A stretch of DNA of 64,000 bases, from contig NC_088173.1 of NCBI RefSeq assembly GCF_028769735.1, forward strand, positions 14,324,038-14,388,037. The letters are read 5' to 3'. Shown here in pieces: positions 10,601-23,487 of the stretch (position 1 is the stretch's first letter; every line of letters begins with the position of its first letter). The translations under genes were made by a program, and so were the position numbers. The notes under the pieces are model-generated. The model searched no databases, was not told the origin of the DNA, and saw nothing but the letters and a program-made list of their open reading frames with translations. Origin of the DNA: Zonotrichia leucophrys gambelii. Its lineage: Eukaryota; Chordata; Aves; Passeriformes; Passerellidae.

Positions 10601-13600
10601 GAACAATTTCAAAAGAGGATTTGAGGACAAATTTCATAAGTGACTGCAAACTTTAGTCCTAGTGTCAGAAAAAGGTTGTTTGCTGAGAAATAACAGCTGA
10701 GCTGCTGCATTAAAATGTAACATGATCTAGGTTTGAGAGGGGTAAAGATGGCATTTTTAGATACTAGCAACTGCTGCTATTACATAAAGGCTGAGATTAA
10801 GGAGTACCAAAATTATACTTTAAGTAGAAGCTGAAACTGCTCATTTCAAGACAGAAAACTGTTTTTCTTAAAAAAAAAGCCTTTCCCTACAATTGAGGCT
10901 TTTAAATTACCAGTTAAATCAGGGAGAAATAAAAAGGGTAAAAATATTTGTTTTTTCTAGACTTAAAACATGGTTTAGGTACCACAGAGAGGAGGGGTAG
11001 GAAAAAGCCACATACATATAGAAATATAAAAATGTGTCTCTAACAGAATAAAGAAAAAGGTATGTACAAAGTCTTAAACAGAAAGCAAAAGAGAAGAAAA
11101 CCATAAAATGTGCTGGAAAAGAAGGAAATATAGAAATGGAGATATTTGGTTCTGCAAATAGTCTCAATTTTTTTTCTCAAATTTCAAGTATGAACTTGAA
11201 ATTTTGAAGATTTTAGGTAAGTGAAACTAGGGTGCAGCATCCATAGAATACCAATATTTTTAGATATCCTATTATGTTGTTAGTTCAAATGTTTAAATAG
11301 GTTAATTTTTTTTCTGAAAACCTAGCCACTCTGAAACTACCAGTAATTATTTTTATTAAGTCATTGAAGCTCATGTTTTATCCTGAATTCCTCTGGGTAA
11401 ATAAATTTTGCCAACTTCTGCCCCATTACTGCCAGTAGAGAGAAAGAGTCTGAGGAGAAGAACCTTGAATACATAATTTGAAGGAAAACATCCAGTTTTC
11501 ATTCTCTCATACACATGAAGTGATGGAAACAAGAGGCTCAGGATCTGCAGAAGGCATCATGCAAGCACATATAACAGCAGATAATGGAGTTTAGGAGAGG
11601 GGAAGCCCTCAAACACTCAGTTTCAGAAGTGCTCACTGTGAGTCACACGGGCTTCTGCCAGATCACATGGCAATACATGGAAAACAGACATTTCAGGAAA
11701 TTATTAGGAAAAAGAGAGTAACAATATTACCTAATACATAAAAGCAGCTCCAGCTTCACCTGAACTCCCTCATCTGTATGCAGTTTATTGCCTCATTCCA
11801 CACCGATTAATCTCAGCTACTTAAGTCTAGGCAAAGCATGGTAACTTGCAATTAATAGTAGATAAAATCATGCCTGAGCAGTCCAAATTTAGTTAACATG
11901 TTATTATCAGCCCTCTTGAGTAATGATCTGTTGGGTCTGTGATCACCTCTTTACCCACTGTGTTTGTTCTTTCCCCTTGCTTGCCCTTTCTTTTTTTTTT
12001 ATCTAGTTTTCTTTCATACTGCTTCTTTGGCACAGACTTTAATTCCCCCTCTGATCAATTTGGGATTCATAAGCCACTAAGTACACTCTTGGAAACATTA
12101 TCTCCAAGGGATGATGAAGCACTTCAAGGGATGATGATTACAGCAGCTCATCATTTTCTCCTGCAGTACGTGATGGTGAGTGCTGTCACAGCACACGAAC
12201 AGGGTGGCTAAACACTGACTGCAAGAACATGGGGAACATCTTATTTCTCTGTGCTTTCCTCCAGGCTCACACACTTTAAACTGGCATTGCCCCTTTTTAT
12301 ATGAAATGGTTAGCAGCAGTTCCTCTGGAGCTGAACATACACTTTTGAATAGTATCTGGTTTTGCCCATCTTTTATGAGAGGAGTATTTTTTTGGGCAAC
12401 AGATTGTTGAGCATTATGCATTTCTGAAGGGGAACCTGACCCAAAGGGGTACACGCCAGTCACAGCTGTGCAGTTCCCACTTGCTGAAGGAGAAAATTAT
12501 GTGTGGGATAAGCAAAGAATATAGAAGAAAGCACTGCTTAATGTTTTCTTACATAGTATTGAATTGGATTTTTGCATACATAACATTTTCCCTCATCATA
12601 AATCACCCAGCAGCACCAACTGCTTAGGATCCACCGAGAATATCTTTCCTTCCAGCTGGTTTCCTAAGGAGACAACTTGACCCAACAGTCCTGCCTGTCA
12701 GACCTCCCACCTCACAAATTTTGAACCTGGTAGACAATTTCAACCACAATTTAAGTAACAGTAGAAATTTCTAAAGATAATTCTGTTCCTCTATGCTTGT
12801 AAAAAAAAAAGGGCTCCAGTAGGGAGGAAGTAGTCAATTTGGGACTCCCATGAGAAAGAAGAAAAGGCTGAATGCAGCCTGTGGGGAAGGACTGGATGTG
12901 ACAGACGGAATTACAGCAGTGGGTGGGAATTAGTAGGAACCCAGACCTCATTAGTCCCACTGCTCAAGAAATAACTTGTTTACCTAGACACTACAAGGGT
13001 TTTTTTAAAATGTGCATTTTCTAACATTCTTCTACCATAACTTTTTTCTTGATTTATATCTAGCTAAGCTATTTTCCATAATTTCAGGAACTGAATCTAT
13101 CATCTATTACCAAAACAAGTAAATCAAAACAAGCAAATCAGAGCTGTTTTTCAGTGGACTCTGTTTTGAAAATACTTTCTTTTAATTGACTTGCAGCCAT
13201 CAAAGGCACAGAAATGATAGTGAGGATAAAAGCAACAATTTCCTAACACAGTCTAGATTTGTATGAGTGTTTAGTTGTAATTTTCTTACATCTTTCCTTT
13301 AAACTTGCTCCTACCATGAATTGCTTAATGATTTACCTCTTTTCTTAAGAGCACTGCATGAAAACATTTGAATACATTTTCTGTGTTTCTCTTGAAGAGG
13401 CAAGGACATTTCTTTGTGAATGCAAAAAAGAGTGCTCTATGTAATTACAACATTGGGGAAGTAGGGGCAAGAGAAAGAGAGAGAGGCAAAGAGGGAGGCA
13501 GAAGCAGGACTGTTTCACTTGGAAAAGTTTGAAAGGCCAATCCTAAAAGGCCAATGTACCATAGTGTACCCTAATTATGGGCCAGTACTTGAATGCTAAA

Positions 13601-13846
13601 TACATTCTGTAAATTAAGTGATGGAAACAAATGTACTGATGTACACACAGCTTTCTTACTTTCCATTTTCAGATGAAATTTTAAAAATCAGACGGAGTAA
13701 ATAAATTGGTCTGAAAAGAATCACATGTTGCAAATTCCTAGCACTTACTCAGAATTACTTGTTTTTCTACAGCAGTGCATGGTTTTCATTCTGGTTGCTG
13801 AACACTAGCCTGGCATAAGATTGTGTTTATTTGAAGCACACCTTAC
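7691..13846 (-). other. TENM3: Intron within the FN-plug
   Basis: This intron is 6,156 nt. No repeat family or exon was recognised. Small open frames on either strand, for example at 10.04-10.35 kb, have no recognisable motif. Confidence 0.75.
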
Positions 13847-14108
13847 CTGTGTCTCTGGGATGATGGGACTATCTTCAGGAGAAATTCTAAAGAAAGTGGA
13901 TAAAGGCGATGACACGATAACAGGGTTTGGCCTTACAAATCCGCTTAGGTCACAACTGGGAATGTCATTCTCTTCCTTCTTCATGACAAGGGTGTCCATG
14001 ACATAAAAGACATTCCAGGGAATCCATACTGTGTGATACTGTGTCAGGAACGGGGATCGCTCAAACACCAGTGTCAGGGAGGCACCACCATTTGCTACCA
14101 AGTCAAAC
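13847..14108 (-). CDS. TENM3: Teneurin-3 exon: end of the transthyretin-like domain and start of the FN-plug
   Basis: The exon is 262 nt, with acceptor GTTTTTCCCTAG and donor CAG|GTAAGG. It starts with the G that completes Met and ends on a full codon. It encodes [20 protein letters not shown], then [36 protein letters not shown] and [11 protein letters not shown]. The first 40 residues finish the transthyretin-like sandwich. The remainder begins the FN-plug, the fibronectin-like element that seals the bottom of the YD barrel in teneurin structures. Confidence 0.95.
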
Positions 14109-14507
14109 CTAGGGAAAAACCCCAAGAGGGCCAGCTAGTCAGCAAATTCCCAAAGCCATCCACAGCCTCTATTCTACTGATTGATTCTTCATTCCATTGT
14201 ACTGCTCTGAATGCAGAATGGCTCTACTGGGAACAATGGAGAAATCAATTAAATTACATTACATTATACTGCACAGAGAGAACAGAGAATTTGGGACGCT
14301 GCGTTTAAATTAAGCAAGTCCTTCTACTTCTAAAGTATATAATAATCAGCACGTTTTACATTTTAAGAATGTGCAAAGTACAACTTTAGTCAATCAGTTT
14401 CCTAATGTCTTTGTTCCCCGTTATTTTATTATCTCAGTTTTACAAGCAGCTCTTCAGTAACACCTTTGCTGTCTTTATGACTTTTAAGTGCTTCAAAAGG
14501 AACTTAC
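14109..14507 (-). other. TENM3: Intron within the transthyretin-like domain
   Basis: This intron is 399 nt. Nothing was seen besides splice signals. Confidence 0.85.
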
Positions 14508-14627
14508 ATTCCATCCTGGCGAGTGATTGTATATCCGTAGTCTGGATAGTGTAGGAAGGAAACATTGACCCCAATGAGTGGTGTTCCATCAGCAGTTAAT
14601 ACTTGGCCTCTTATGACAGATGCAAGA
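14508..14627 (-). CDS. TENM3: Teneurin-3 exon: transthyretin-like domain, first part
   Basis: The exon is 120 nt, phase 2 on both sides, with acceptor TTTTTTATAG and donor AAT|GTAAGT. The peptide is (S)[19 protein letters not shown], then [20 protein letters not shown] and the first part of a Met codon. The pattern G.V....G.P..G..V is typical of carboxypeptidase-regulatory or transthyretin-like beta-sandwiches. One N-glycosylation sequon (NVS) is visible. The exon is short and flanked by introns of 1,050 and 399 nt. Confidence 0.93.
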
Positions 14628-15677
14628 CTATAAAAAAGATGTAGGATCAAATTTCAAGTCTGGGGGGGTTTTGTTCTTTTTGCATGAATAAAAGCTAATG
14701 AGTGAACACACACATCCACCCTCACACACCTCCCCCCATGCTATCAACTATCATTTAGAAAACATTCCTCAGATTCTAACCCTTTTACAAGTTCACATAA
14801 TTTACACTATATAAACAAATGCCTTAGAATCTGCAGATAATAATTTTGTTTCAGTATTGTTGATTTTACTTTGGTTTATTTTGTCTGTACTGTGTTACTA
14901 AGAGCAGAAATTAACTGAAGAATTTTAAGAACTTAGAAACTCTATATGTTCCCACTATAAGTCATACTTCTGGCAGACTTTTAAAGAAAAATGTACTTTT
15001 CAATTAGTATCAAAGCAATCTGTAAAACTGCAGGGACTATGAAATACAAAATTTAAAAGAGCAATAAGGAATATTGGTGCAACAACTTTTAATCAACTGC
15101 TGTGCCCAAACACATTAATGCTGTTAAATTACTGCAAACGCAGTAGTTCTAGTGTAAATCATCTTCTTTCACTCAGTGAGATCCCAGACACCTGCTTCCT
15201 GTTACTGGCTTATTTTCAGGTCATTACTGCTTCATAGAGCACCAGTCAAATAGTTTATGCAATTATACTGTCGTGCACTTAACAGTTCTATTACATTAAT
15301 TCATAATTTATATTATTTAGTGAGCTCAGTTTAAAAAGTGCAGCTTTGCTTTTCCTTCTGAAGTGTTTTCATTGCTTTGATATATTTCCAACTGTGCTAG
15401 CCCAAATCAACTGGTTAAATAAAGATTTATTTAATCATTAATGAAGTGCCCTGTTAGAATACAGATACTAAGCATGGCAAGTACCTTGTGTAACCTAGTG
15501 GCACTGGTAAATTGAATTTTGCAGGAAATGAGACAAAACAAGCAATTTGATATATTAAGTGAAAAGGTCTTTGCTCAAAATCCACATCAGAAATTTGCAG
15601 CCATAGCAGATCTCCTCACATGAACCCCACTCTCCAGTTTGTTCCGTGCTCATGAGCACAGGACGAGCCGGGCTCAC
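14628..15677 (-). other. TENM3: Intron between the cysteine-rich and transthyretin-like exons
   Basis: This intron is 1,050 nt, AT-rich. No repeat or exon was recognised. Confidence 0.8.
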
Positions 15678-15894
15678 CTCTTGTTGAAAGGGCTCTCCCC
15701 AGGTATGACGTGGGTGCTGTCTGCTCCGATGAGGAAACTGATGCGGTCATAGAACGCTTTGGCAGCTTGCTGAGATGGAGACTGCTGGCTTTGGCTGATG
15801 ATATCCTGGGGATCAGGCAGGCCACGACAATAAGGCTGGTTTTGGCAAGAACTCTGCAAACAGCAGTCAGGATCCATACAGTCAACTAGCCCAT
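15678..15894 (-). CDS. TENM3: Teneurin-3 exon: cysteine-rich segment and link to the transthyretin-like domain
   Basis: The exon is 217 nt, with acceptor TTCTGCCAACAG and donor AAGAG|GTGAGC. It enters in phase 1 and leaves in phase 2. It encodes (D)[16 protein letters not shown] through [14 protein letters not shown] and [11 protein letters not shown] to GESPFNK. The cluster [11 protein letters not shown] is the family cysteine-rich motif, with calcium-binding-like acidic residues. The following helix-rich stretch packs against the superdomain. A second, out-of-frame open stretch over the same DNA has no teneurin similarity. Confidence 0.95.
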
Positions 15895-17235
15895 CTGTTG
15901 GCAGAAAGTCACACAAATGAACAAACTCTCACTCCTGCCCCTGTGCATTGGAATGAGCCAGCCAGTAGGGAGATGAAAAAAATTATGTAGTATGAAAGAA
16001 TACTCATAATTAAGATTTTAATGAATTCATTTTCAATTAAAGAAAGAGAGTTTGTTTCCACTGAGTTCTTAAACTCCCATGAAAATCCATGCAAGCTGAA
16101 TATACTCGGAGTACTCAGTATCATGTAAAAATGAACCTATTTATTCAATAATTTTCTAAAAACATGCTGAACAAACCAGAAAATGAAGGCACTCAGGCTT
16201 GGCATACACTGTTAACTTATAAATATTAAACATTTTAAGTGGGTCTAATTAGCTTTTATGTGAGGTTATTTAACTTGCTAGAGAAAAGAAACAAGTAACT
16301 CCCACTCTGCTGTTTTCCTCAAGTTTTTTAGTAATATCTATGCTGCAAGTAGCTTTAAATATTTTACAACATGCATCAAGGTGGATTTCTTTATACCTTG
16401 GCAGAAAGATTTTGTTGCTAGGGGCAAGGCAATTTCCACACAAATTTTTACATGAAAATGTATGAGAAAACAAAATCTGTATTTAACATTTAGATTCCAT
16501 TCTGAATAAACGGATGGGAAATGCTGGCCAGTATAAATAAGATTTAAACACATGGGTGCTTTTATGGTTATGTGCAGAAATATTCCCATATGTGGAACAT
16601 TAGATCTGTCACATCCCTGGAAATCTAATTTGATCAAAGATTAAAATCAAGATCAAATTGATAACTACTAATTCGCTGTAAGTAAAGTCATAAGGAAAAT
16701 GAGCCTGGAAATGTCAGCTACAGAAAATTTCTAGATGAATGTAATCTGGTATCACAGAGCTGATAATTGTTTCCCCAAAAGAACAGCAAGACTGAAATAG
16801 CTCAAACATTTTATTATTCCATTTAGATTAGAGAGGGAGCTTGCTTGCTGCACTGAACTGAAAAATATACCAATGCAGCACTTGAAGGAAACCCATGACT
16901 GCTTGTCTCACAAAAGAATCTGCCTTTAGAGTAAAACTTCTTTCTGAAGGGAAAAATAGCATCCCTTTTTGTTCAATCATATGTTGAAAGACTGCAAGTA
17001 AACAGAGATCTTCTAAAGGTATTCTTCTAAGTATTACTGTGCTACGTGGATCAGTTAGAGGACTGGCAAAATAGTAAAGGAGTGGGATTTCTGTTCTTTC
17101 GCACATCTAAAATTCTTATTTAACTTGCCTGACTTTGAAATCAGTTCAGGGAAAATAAAAGGACTGAAAAAATATCATTAAGTGTATCAAAGTTTGAACA
17201 TTTTTAAGAGACAAGAAAGAACATTGATTTTTCCT

Positions 17236-17970
17236 GGGATGAGGATATGCCAGAGGGTCACATTGCCATTCAGCTAGACACTAACAGGCTGGAAAAATGG
17301 GCTGCCAGGAACCACATGAAGTTTCCACAATGAGAAGTGCAAAGTCCTGCACCTGGAGAGGAACAACCTCCTGCACCGTAACAGAGCTTTGTGGAGAAGA
17401 CCTTGGAAGTCCTGATGGACACAAAATTAACATGAGCCAGCAACACGCCCTTGCAGCAAGGAGGGTGCCAACACCATCCTGGGCTGCTTTAGAAGCACAC
17501 AGCTCTGTGTGCAGGCTGGGCTTTCTGGTACAAGAGACATGGACATCCTAGAGAAAGCTCAGTGAAGGGCCATGAAAACTGTTAAGGGCTTGACACGTCT
17601 CCTACAAGGAAAGGCTGAGAGAGTTGAGAGTGCAGAGCCTGGAGAAGAGAAAACTTGGGAGGGTTCTCATCAATGCATACAGATACCTGATGGGAGGGTG
17701 TAAAAAAGGATCCTTCCAGTGGTGCCCAGCAAGAGGAAGAAGGCAATGGACAGAGACTGAAGCACAGAAAAATGTTTTTTATTGAGAAGGTGGCTGGATA
17801 CTGCAACAAGTTGCTCAGGGAAGCTGTGAAGCCTTCATCCTTGGAGATATTCAAAACCCAACTGGGTACATACCTGAGCAACCTGCTCTAGCTAATCCAG
17901 CTCTGAGCAGGGGGTGGGACTGGATGGTTTCTACAGGCCTTTCCAAGCTCAAATAGCCTGTGACTCTTGT
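17236..17970 (+). mobile_element. CR1 LINE fragment, 5'-truncated
   Basis: This is a degraded CR1 3' region in plus orientation. Landmarks are CCTGCACCTGGAGAGGAACA, GCCTGGAGAAGAGAAAACTT, TTGCTCAGGGAAGCTGTGAA and GGACTGGATGGTTTCTACAG near the 3' end. Multiple stops break the reverse transcriptase remnant. It is antisense to TENM3. Confidence 0.9.
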
Positions 17971-18894
17971 GATTTTCTAGTATCATTCTTGTAAAATATG
18001 AAACCCTTTCCCTAGCTGAAGTACTGGCGTCCCTCATTGGTTTTTACTCCAGAAGCCTGGACCAGTGTCAAAGCTGGGGGTACTGATGGTTAAAAGAATT
18101 TTTTGGGGTTTTATTTATCTGAATGGTCCCCCATGCAATATCTGGTGCATTCGTCTTTGTTAGTTTATAAAAAGCAAATGTACATCTGGAGTATAGTCTG
18201 CAGGTCATAAAACTGCATGAGATTGACACCTTCTGAACTAATCAGCTGGAAATGCATTTTTACAAGCCTCTCCACTAACATCAATCAGAGAAAGAATCTC
18301 ATTTTCACCAGCCAAGATACAGGGATATGCTGTTTGTTATTTTCCTGTGGAGTTTATCAGTAACTTGCCCAGGCGAGTGACGGATGGTTATGAATCTGAC
18401 TCCTTATAACTTGAGAAAACATTTTTCATTCTTTCTCTGTACTTATGTGGCTAGAGCTATCTAGTACCACTAAGTCAAGTGCTCTATTGCACTGTATGAA
18501 GTACAGTAAAATTTCCTTTCTGAAATGGCTCTGCAAAATTATTGATGAATTTTGTTTAGCCTGAAAAATATGAGACTTAGTTCAACAGAGCCTTGTCAGT
18601 TATATCACTCAAATATGACAGTGAAATTATAAAGAAAATAGAAACTCCTACAGGCAGCTGGACAGTCATTATCAGTCTCAGAAGGCTATTTATATTTTCC
18701 TGTTCTAGATGTAAGTGGTTCTGTGTATGGAAGATGTAACGACTACTTTATTGTTTTCTTCCTCAAAAGCTGACGTCTTGCTAATGTAAAAATCTTCACT
18801 AATGTTACTTTTCCCTTTGTTGTAAAATGCACTGAATTGCAGTGGAGCATGGACTTGTGATAAAATCGTTTATTTAGACAGACTGATAAAACTA

Positions 18895-19402
18895 TCAAAA
18901 CTCGGCTCTCATGAGACCCCACCTGGAGTTCTGAATCCAGCTGTGGGGCAGCCAGTGTAAGAAGGCCAAGGAGCTGTTACAGTGAGTCCAGAGGAGGCCA
19001 GGAAGATCACTGGGGGCGGGAGCACCTTTCCTGTGATGACAGGACTGGGTGACTTGGGGTTGTTGAGCCTGAAGAAGAGAAAGCTCCAAGGAGACCTTGT
19101 AGCATCCCCCAGGTACCAGAACGGGGCCTGCAAGACCTGGAGAGGGACCTTTGGCAAGGGCAGATGGTGATGGGACAAGGAGGAATGGCTTTAGACATAA
19201 GGAAGAAATTGTTTACTGTGAGGGAGGTGAGGCACTGGAACAGGTTGCCCAGAGAAGCTGTGGACTCACCATCCCTGGGAGTATTTAACACCAGGCTGGA
19301 TGGTGTTTTGAGCAATGCGGTGCAGTGGAAGGTGTCCCTGTTCATGGCAGGGGGGATTGGAACTAGATGATCTTTAAGGTCACTTTCAACCCAACCTTTC
19401 TC
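18895..19402 (+). mobile_element. CR1 LINE fragment, 5'-truncated
   Basis: About 500 bp of CR1 3' end are present, with CACTGGAACAGGTTGCCCAG, the CCATCCCTGGGAGTATTTAA block and an end at TCTTTAAGGTCACTTTCAAC. It overlaps the same consensus region as the copy 0.9 kb to its left, so it is a separate insertion. It is antisense to TENM3. Confidence 0.92.
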
Positions 19403-22400
19403 TTCTCCATGCTCTCTTTATGTGATTAAATAAGAGGAATCAAGACAGAGGATCCCCACAATGTGTGTCTGTAAAATAAGATGTATCAGTGGGACTGCTG
19501 GCTTTTGAATGGAATAAAACTGCTGGAAGGAAGAAAAGTAGAGGGACAAAGTAAGTCCTGGGCAAAAGATCTGCCAGTGTCAAGGGGAGATGGTAGTCAA
19601 GGACCTACATAAATCCTATTCTTGGTTGTTGTTGATTATAGTTGATTAAATATTTAGGCAACAAAAATCTCCATAGAGTGAAATTCAGTGCCTTCATAGG
19701 AAGAATATAGTTTTGGAATTATGATGCTGGCCATTCCACCAGGACAATTTTGGTGACTGCCAAACCAAGGCAAGAGACAGGAAAGGAAAGAAAACTGTAT
19801 AACCAAATCTCAGTTATCCTTACATACCTCAGTTTGGCAACAGGCTATATTGAATGGACTCAATCATAGACATCAAAATGACTGCTTGTAGGAACAGCTG
19901 GTCAGAAAAGCCAGAAAAGTACAAACAGCCCTTGATTTATTCCAGAACAGCGTGCAAGCACTGGAATTCAGCTTTGCACAATTCAAATATGAATTGTGAG
20001 GCTCCAAGTGAGTTCTCATTCCAGAAAGAAATCTTGGAAGCACTGTGGATAAGTCCCATGATATATGAACCCAGCATTCACCAGCTACCACAGATGCAAT
20101 CAAAAAGCTGAAGAATAATGGGAAGTGTCAGAGCACAAGCCAGAGAATCTGAGCATGCCACAGTATCACTCCTAGTTCAAGTAGATAGTTCCTGAGATTT
20201 CCTTAGTTTGGGTTTTCTTTGCACTTAGCAACTCTTCTGATATTGAAAACGTTCTGTGGCAGTAATTCCTCACTTTAATTCGCAGCCTGTTAGCATACAA
20301 ACAAAAATGCAAGTTCACATCGACCCTATCACAATGTTTTGCTAAGCAACAGCTATTAGCCACTATCAGAGAGGAGGCCCTGGTTTAGACAACCTTTAGG
20401 CTGAATTTGTACTATCCTGTGACATTTCCAGAAACAGGCTGTCCTAGACTATGCAAGTAATTAAAAAAATATAGTAGTGCTAAGTATGCTTTGCTTTATT
20501 ACAGTATTTATTTTAATTTCAGCAAAGAAAGAATATTAACGTTCCCTTAAATCTTGCTTGTGGAAACCTGTAACTACTGTAAATAATTGGATAGGAGCTA
20601 ATAAAATACAAACTTAACTAAGGAGTCTGTTCAATAAGGACTCATCTAAACTAAAGAGTAAACAGCCACTGTTCCTGTTTCTTATTCTTTCTGCAGTGAT
20701 AGCAAAGCATGGCCCACTTTGTTCAAGTATAATAGTGCCACTTTTTTTTCCCCAAGAAGACAGGCGTATTCCACCCACAGACAGCTCTGACTTCCCCCTC
20801 CTCACAAAGTCATTAGGAGTTTAATTCAGGCTAAGATCTGCTTGATGCACACTTTCCTTGTGGGATGCTAAAATGTAAAGAAAAATCCAGTCAAACACAG
20901 GGGAAAATAAAGAGTGAGCCTTAATGAGAACAGAAATTATTTCCAAGACTCTGAAAAACCTGCATTGAAAGGAAGATAAGCAATAATCATCCCATCATAC
21001 GTCAATAATATCTAGAAGGGAAAATACTCAGGTATGCCTTGATGCCATTAGGATTTCCTATGGAGAATATTCCCACTGGGATCCTTAGGAAGCTTATGTT
21101 CACAGAATTTGAATAATCAGTCCCAGAAAGAGCAAAGAATCAAAGGAACAGCAGACACTTTTATAAATGAACTGTGCTGATATTAATATATGAAATATAT
21201 TCTACCCAGTGTAGGATAAAGCATAAACACTAACCACAGCATATCAAACAGACAACAACTGAGATAACTTTAATTATGTAACCACCGAGCCTAGTGAGAT
21301 GTAGATCACACTACCCGCAGCCACACTATAAATTCAGCACAAGGGCTCAGATAACCTAATCTCCCATGATAAACAAATACAGCAGAAGAATACTTGTGCC
21401 ATTCCCTGTAGCTGTCTGAAATTTTAATGGCTTGCTGGGAGATTAGTGGGTTGATTGCAGGAAAGGGAAGTAGTACTTCTTCTCTTTCCAGGTAGCTTAC
21501 AAAGGAGACTTTCTTTCCCTAGTTTTGTTAGGGATACTTCCATTTTTAATTTGATTTGTTGAATTTTAACCCTTCTTCTCAGCCACAGTTAAAGACTGAA
21601 GTGAATACACACTGTATTGAAGCATATAAACTGAGATAAATGCCACTGACAATAGCATTATACAGGCCAACCAGAGCAAAACAAGAGCCTGGAAACCCCC
21701 TTCCTCATGCATAGCTGCATAATGATGTCCATAAAGGCAATATGAAAAAAGGAAATGAGAGAGAGAAAAAGGCAACAAACTATCAGCATTAGCTATTTTT
21801 TCCTCAAAATCATTCTTCTGTCTTTAACTTATCCTGTTAGATTGTTCTGCTCCAATTCCTTGTTCCTTTTCCCCCAAAAAGCTATTATTGTTTTCAGTCT
21901 GAAGGAGCAACTTCTTTTCTCTTGCTCCATTTACAGGCATTCCTGTTCACCTTGTTCTTCTTTCTCCTACCGCTCCATTACCCGCTCCTGGCTCTTGCTG
22001 CCATATGTCACATCCTTATATGATCTTTAACATTTATTGAATCTGTTTTAGTCTACTAATGGACTTTTAATGTATTTTCCCTTTTTCTCCCCCTACATAA
22101 TCTCTTGTTTTCTGCAGGTTGTTTATACTTCCACCTAGTTTCTTCTCCTCCTTGCTTCATTTTTGCAGGTTTCTCTTTTATCCTTATCTTGTTAAGTCCT
22201 TGGCCCACCTGAACTTAATTCCCCAAACAAGCACATTTCTGCTGGAACCTGGGTCAGACTGTTTAGGCCCCTAAGTATGGAAAACTGCCTCAAAATATGT
22301 AATACATAATGGAGAAGGATGACAAGCCAAATGATGTGTACAGTAATAAACAGCAGCACAGTTTTAACCGTGTTACTTATTTTCCTCAGGAAGTAAATGC

Positions 22401-23340
22401 TGCTGTTATTTATAGTTTGTGATGTGTAAGATCCCAGCTGCAGTAGGGACAGGAGAGCAAAGAGTCAATCAGCAATTGCAGAGACATACACAGTCGAAAA
22501 CAGAAAGACAAAGTCCCAGATGACTTTATCATCATCCAGAAGCCCTAATGGAGTTTTTATCTCTTCTCTGAATCTGAAGGTGTTAAGCAAAAAGAATTGA
22601 TGAGAGAAGGGGAAGAAAGACAGACAATAAAAGCATTATGCTAATCTAATATTGGAGTGCATTCACATTAAATCTTGTTTTTGTGGGCTTTTTTATGTGA
22701 TTCTGGAATCATGCTAAGTCACAGCCCCTCCAGCTTCCCTAGACTACAACAATAATCACAGATTGATTCCTTAGGCTAGCAATCCTGCCTGCATCTCGCT
22801 GCAGATTGTTACCTGTCACCTGAATGACAGACTATGGAAAAGTAAGCCAAAAAGAAAAAAAGGAAGAAAGACTTCTGGGAGCATCCTGTCAGTTATATGA
22901 ACATTCAAAAGCCATAGAGAGGTAAGATCTCTGTAGGCTGGGTAACCAATTCTTTCCAGCAACTGCATCATAGTTCAAAGTGAACCCCCAATTTGGCCTA
23001 TTCTCTTGGGATAATTTCCTTGTGAGGTCACTGAAATTCTGAACTCCTTCCTTTTTTTTTTTTTTTCAGTATAAAAGTTTTCAGTATATGTTTTTTTCCA
23101 GTATAAAAGAACACTGCACCTATTTTTCCCTAAGTACACATCTGACCTGTCACACACAGCTTGTTAGGCCTTGCTGATATGCCATAAAGAAGCACTGAAG
23201 ACCATGGCATATCCTTACAGACATAAGAGCAAGTCAAATGCGTGTATGGTTCTCATGGCAGCATTTAATCACCTGACTGAAAAATCCCTGTTCCTCAACA
23301 TGTTCTCCCCAGAGCTAAAGATCCACTTGGTGTCTCTTAC

Positions 23341-23487
23341 CTCCTTCATTGTCCTTACTGTCAGTGCAGAGAGTTTCCATGGCTACGTCACAGCCCGCTC
23401 CCCTCCATCCTGGCTGGCAGACACAGTGCCAGCCATTCTGGTCCAGTGTGCATCTCCCATTGCTGTTGCACAAACCAGGGCAGCCCT
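23341..23487 (-). CDS. TENM3: Teneurin-3 exon: EGF-like repeat 8 and start of the cysteine-rich segment
   Basis: The exon is 147 nt and phase 1 on both sides, with acceptor CTGTTTCAACAG and donor GGAG|GTAAGA. It encodes (E)[16 protein letters not shown] through [15 protein letters not shown] and TDSKDNEG. The first part is the last EGF module with six cysteines. The tail ([15 protein letters not shown]) opens the cysteine-rich segment that leads to the folded superdomain. The exon can follow either the 27-nt insert or the EGF6-7 exon directly, because both leave a single G. Confidence 0.95.

Larger units (their letters stand above)
15895..23340 (-). other. TENM3: Intron between the EGF8 and cysteine-rich exons
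   Basis: This intron is 7,446 nt. It holds two CR1 pieces in the same orientation, at 17.24-17.97 and 18.89-19.40 kb, and a 15-base T run at 23052-23066. No exon was recognised. Confidence 0.75.
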